A stretch of 64,000 nt of DNA from an uncultured Collinsella sp. Its GTDB lineage: Bacteria; Actinomycetota; Coriobacteriia; Coriobacteriales; Coriobacteriaceae. The translations under genes were made by a program, and so were the position numbers. Of this stretch, positions 61,218 to 64,000 are shown piece after piece. The DNA lies in NCBI GenBank assembly GCA_900758375.1, contig CAAERJ010000009.1, positions 13,400-77,399 of the forward strand, given 5' to 3'. Below the pieces are notes generated by a model. It worked only from the letters and a program-made list of their open reading frames with translations, had not been told where the DNA came from and did not search any database. Numbering within the stretch: position 1 is the first letter of the stretch; every line of letters begins with the position of its first letter.

Positions 61218-61321
61218 ATAACACTGCTCCTCGGATGCCTTGGTCCCAATCGGTGAAACCATGGTATCAGAGCGCACAAAATAGGTTCGCAGAGGCTTTT
61301 TAGAAAGGTAACCTCAAGCCC

Positions 61322-62710
61322 ATGATTAAGATTGCCAAGTTTGGCGGCTCGTCGGTCGCCGACGCCGAACACTTCAAGAAGATCAAGGCCATCGTCGATG
61401 CCGACCCTGCCCGCCGTTTTGTGGTGGTTTCCGCCTGCGGCCGCCGCTTTAAGGGCGACACTAAGGTAACCGACCTGCTCTACCTGGTTAACGCGCACGT
61501 TAAGTATCACGTGTCGTGCGAGGAACTACTCGAGGACATCGGCCAGCGCTATTTTGATATCGCTGACGAGTTGGAGCTCACCTATCCCATCCGCGAGGAG
61601 TTCGCGGCCTTTGCCGAGCGCGCCCGCTCGGGCGGCTACTCTACCGAGGAGCTCGTGAGCCGTGGCGAGTACTTCACCGCTCGCCTGATGGCGGAGTACC
61701 TGGGCCTGCCGTTCTTGGACGCCGCGACGGTTGTGGCGTTCCATCATGACGGTACGCTCAGCATGAATCGCACCTCCGAGCTGGTGCAGGAGTACGGTCA
61801 GCAGGGCGGCTTTGTTATGCCCGGTTTCTACGGCGCGACGCGTGAGGGCCAGATCAAGCTGCTCGATCGTGGCGGCGGCGATATCTCGGGCTCGATTCTG
61901 GCCAAGTGCCTGGGCGCCGACCTGTACGAGAACTGGACCGACGTCTCGGGCTTCTATTCTGCCGACCCGCGTATTGTTCCCGAGGCTCAGCCCATTGCGC
62001 GCGTTACCTACGAGGAGCTGCGCGAGCTTTCGTACATGGGCGCAAGCGTCCTGCACGAGGAGGCCGTGTTCCCCGTGCGCGAGGCGGGCATTCCGCTGGT
62101 CATCAAGAACACCAATGCGCCGCAGGACCCCGGTACCATCATTAGCGAGACGGCTGATGAGGGCGAGGCGGAGCCCATCATTACCGGCGTGACCGGCAAG
62201 CGCGGCTTTGTCGCCATCAACGTTGCCCGCGACCGCACCAAGCCCCGCGTTGGCTTTATGCGCCGTGCGCTTTCGGTGTTCGAGCGCTATGACGTTTCCG
62301 TCGAGCACATGCCCACCGGTGTCGACCGCTTTGGCGCCGTGGTGCAGGAGCAGGATGTGCACGATTCGCTGTACTCACTCGTGGGCGACATTCAGCAGGA
62401 GGTTGAGCCGCTCGAGATCGAGGTTGTCGAGGGCTTGGCGCTCATCGCGACCGTCGGCCGTAACCTGCGCGGTCGCGCGGGTATCTCGGGCCATCTGTTT
62501 GGCATGCTTGGTCAGGCCGGCGTGAGCGTGCGCATGATTTCGCAGAGCTGCGACGAGATCAACATCATCATCGGTGTCGAGGAGAAGGACTTCGACCTAG
62601 CGATTCGGACCATTTACCGTGCCTTCTCCGATGAGAACGGCATTGTGAAGGTCTCCGACCTGGAGGCTTCCGCGCCGGTCGATCCCGCTCTGGCTGCGCT
62701 CAAAAAGTAG
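61322..62710 (+). CDS. lysC: Aspartate kinase
   Basis: First step of lysine, threonine and methionine synthesis. N-terminal KIAKFGGSSVADAEHF, the catalytic-domain segments YTEELVSRGEYFTARLMA-type and RGGGDISGSILAKCLGADLYENWTDVSG (paraphrased span), and a C-terminal tandem ACT region (about 300-455) identify a monofunctional aspartate kinase of 462 aa. AGAAAGGTAACC precedes the ATG. No leader peptide or lysine riboswitch is visible in the short divergent region with thrC. asd follows 173 nt later. Confidence 0.94.
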   Translation: MIKIAKFGGSSVADAEHFKKIKAIVDADPARRFVVVSACGRRFKGDTKVTDLLYLVNAHVKYHVSCEELLEDIGQRYFDIADELELTYPIREEFAAFAERARSGGYSTEELVSRGEYFTARLMAEYLGLPFLDAATVVAFHHDGTLSMNRTSELVQEYGQQGGFVMPGFYGATREGQIKLLDRGGGDISGSILAKCLGADLYENWTDVSGFYSADPRIVPEAQPIARVTYEELRELSYMGASVLHEEAVFPVREAGIPLVIKNTNAPQDPGTIISETADEGEAEPIITGVTGKRGFVAINVARDRTKPRVGFMRRALSVFERYDVSVEHMPTGVDRFGAVVQEQDVHDSLYSLVGDIQQEVEPLEIEVVEGLALIATVGRNLRGRAGISGHLFGMLGQAGVSVRMISQSCDEINIIIGVEEKDFDLAIRTIYRAFSDENGIVKVSDLEASAPVDPALAALKK

Positions 62711-62720
62711 CGACTGCTCG

Positions 62721-62814
62721 GTAGATTTTTGGGTCATGTCTCAAAAATCTACGGCGGGGCGTTTCGTTTCGGTTTCGTTTCGACGGGGCGGGTTTCGTGC
62801 CCGCCCCGTTCTTG
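62721..62814 (+). terminator. Two hairpins after lysC
   Basis: First GTAGATTTTTG / CAAAAATCTAC (11-bp stem), then ACGGGGCGGG / CCCGCCCCGT followed by TCTTG. The second resembles a terminator with a short T tract. Readthrough to asd is possible. Confidence 0.6.
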
Positions 62815-62883
62815 TATACACTGGCAACAATAATCGGCCTGCTCGGCGTGCGGGCAAAAGCCACAACCTTTAAAGGGGGAAGC

Positions 62884-63909
62884 ATGAAACAGTACACGGT
62901 TGCTATTTTGGGCGCGACGGGAGCTGTAGGCACCCAGATGCTCGAGTGCCTCAACGAGCAGGAGTTCCCGGTTGGCAAGCTCAAGCTGCTGGCAAGTGCA
63001 CGCTCCGCGGGCAAGACCGTTGAGTTCCGCGGCGAGCAGATCGTGATCGAAGAGGCTTGCCCCGAGGCCTTTGAGGGCTGTGATATTGTGCTCGGAGCCG
63101 CCGGCGACGACATCGCCAAGGAGCTGCTGCCCGAGGCCGTCAAGCGCGGCGCCGTCGTAGTCGATAACAGCCACGCCTTCCGCATGGACCCCGAGGTGCC
63201 GCTCGTCGTGCCCGAGATCAATGCCGACGATATCAAGTGGCATCACGGCCTTATCGCCAATCCTAACTGCGCGACCATTATCGGCTTGGTTCCCACCTGG
63301 CCGCTGCACCAGCTTGCCGGCGTAAAGCGCATGATCGTCTCGACGTACCAGGCGGCTTCGGGCGCTGGCGCTCCCGGTATGGCCGAGCTCGAGGCTCAGC
63401 TTGCCGCCCTGGGCCGCGGCGAGGAGATTCCCGAGCCGCGCGCATTTGCCGCCCAGCTGGCGAGTAACCTGATTCCACAGATTGGCGGCGTCAAGGAGGA
63501 GGGCTTTACCTCCGAGGAGATGAAGCTGCAAAACGAGGGCCGCAAGATTATGCACCTGCCCGAGCTGCGCGTGAACTGCACCTGCGTGCGCGTGCCCGTG
63601 CTGCGCTCGCACTCTGAGAGCATTACGCTCGAGTTTGAGCGCGACATTACGGTGGAAGAGGCCCGTGCCGCGCTGGCTGCCGCTCCGGGCGTCAAGCTCG
63701 TTGACGACATGAGCGCTGAGGATGCGCACGATCGCTTCCCCATGCCGATGGATACGTCCGACCAGGACCTGATTTGGGTCGGCCGCGTGCGTCGCGACAT
63801 CTCGAACCCCGAGGCTGCGCGCGGTATCACCTTCTGGTGCTGCGGCGACCAAATCCGTAAGGGCGCGGCAACCAACGCCGTCCAGATCGCTAAGCTGCTC
63901 TGCGAGTAG
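62884..63909 (+). CDS. asd: Aspartate-semialdehyde dehydrogenase
   Basis: Reduces aspartyl phosphate to the semialdehyde with NADPH. GATGAVGTQML is the nucleotide loop; the catalytic cysteine is Cys129 in IANPNCATI; TYQAASGAGAPGM and RVPVLRSHSESI are typical of the Gram-positive/actinobacterial class. Length 341 aa. AAAGGGGGA precedes the chosen ATG; a longer in-frame start is not supported. It forms the lysC-asd pair. Confidence 0.95.
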   Translation: MKQYTVAILGATGAVGTQMLECLNEQEFPVGKLKLLASARSAGKTVEFRGEQIVIEEACPEAFEGCDIVLGAAGDDIAKELLPEAVKRGAVVVDNSHAFRMDPEVPLVVPEINADDIKWHHGLIANPNCATIIGLVPTWPLHQLAGVKRMIVSTYQAASGAGAPGMAELEAQLAALGRGEEIPEPRAFAAQLASNLIPQIGGVKEEGFTSEEMKLQNEGRKIMHLPELRVNCTCVRVPVLRSHSESITLEFERDITVEEARAALAAAPGVKLVDDMSAEDAHDRFPMPMDTSDQDLIWVGRVRRDISNPEAARGITFWCCGDQIRKGAATNAVQIAKLLCE

Positions 63910-63920
63910 TGTGACCTGTC

Positions 63921-64000
63921 CGGCGGGGGCCGGGCTTAGTTTTCAGAACGTCCTCGACCATGTGTGGCGCCTTGTCCTGCTCCTTCGGAGCCGCGGACAA
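63921..64000. repeat. Family R inverted repeat, truncated by window edge
   Basis: Left arm (GGGCTTAGTTTTCAGAA region), then CGTCCTCG-ACC-ATG and the beginning of a CCTTGTCC/GGACAA hairpin like that of the 58468 copy. The right arm lies beyond the window. Confidence 0.6.

Noticed and set aside
61218..61321. Lysine riboswitch or T-box between thrC and lysC
   Set aside because: Only 104 bp is shared by two divergent promoters, and no conserved riboswitch or T-box words are seen.

Overview
The window looks like a chromosomal segment of a gut Coriobacteriia species, most likely Collinsella or a close relative. The evidence is about 60% GC, strong AGGAGG-type ribosome sites, obligate fermenter enzymes (pyruvate formate-lyase, flavodiiron protein), many PTS operons and an agmatine deiminase cluster. 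This assignment is inference from gene content. I found no rRNA, tRNA, CRISPR array, prophage or insertion sequence.

Region 1 (1-16.7 kb) is a lactose/galactose block. A lactose PTS (lacE, lacF) and a phospho-beta-galactosidase (lacG, cut by the left edge) feed the tagatose-6-phosphate route: lacA and lacB, lacX, lacC, then a GatY-type class II aldolase beside a divergent DeoR regulator. galT and galK give a parallel Leloir route. Two LacI regulators sit opposite lacE and galK, each with clear inverted operators. A flavodiiron protein lies inside the block.

Region 2 (16.7-21.7 kb) holds a NUDIX-Vsr fusion protein and a Bce-type ABC transporter pair. Region 3 (21.7-38 kb) is an agmatine/putrescine island: putrescine carbamoyltransferase, two agmatine deiminases, two APC antiporters, three LuxR regulators (two membrane-anchored), an amidohydrolase and a MATE exporter. 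Several of these genes have long, highly structured leaders. An orphan DUF4143 ATPase and a decayed protein-kinase gene lie at its edge.

Region 4 (38.7-46 kb) has a GNAT acetyltransferase, DAHP synthase and a MarR-controlled heterodimeric ABC exporter. Region 5 (46-57 kb) has a split pyruvate formate-lyase (core plus separate glycyl-radical protein), a sucrose/fructoside operon with its LacI repressor and four operator copies, a DegV protein and the PFL activase. Region 6 (57-64 kb) has mtnN, ysxC and the aspartate-family genes thrB, thrC, lysC and asd.

The most unusual content is non-coding. A 147-148 nt element occurs three times, each time 0-1 nt after a stop codon, and its four stems change by compensatory substitutions. 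A second family consists of long inverted repeats whose arms differ at every locus while the inner motifs stay constant. Two further short repeat families are scattered between genes.
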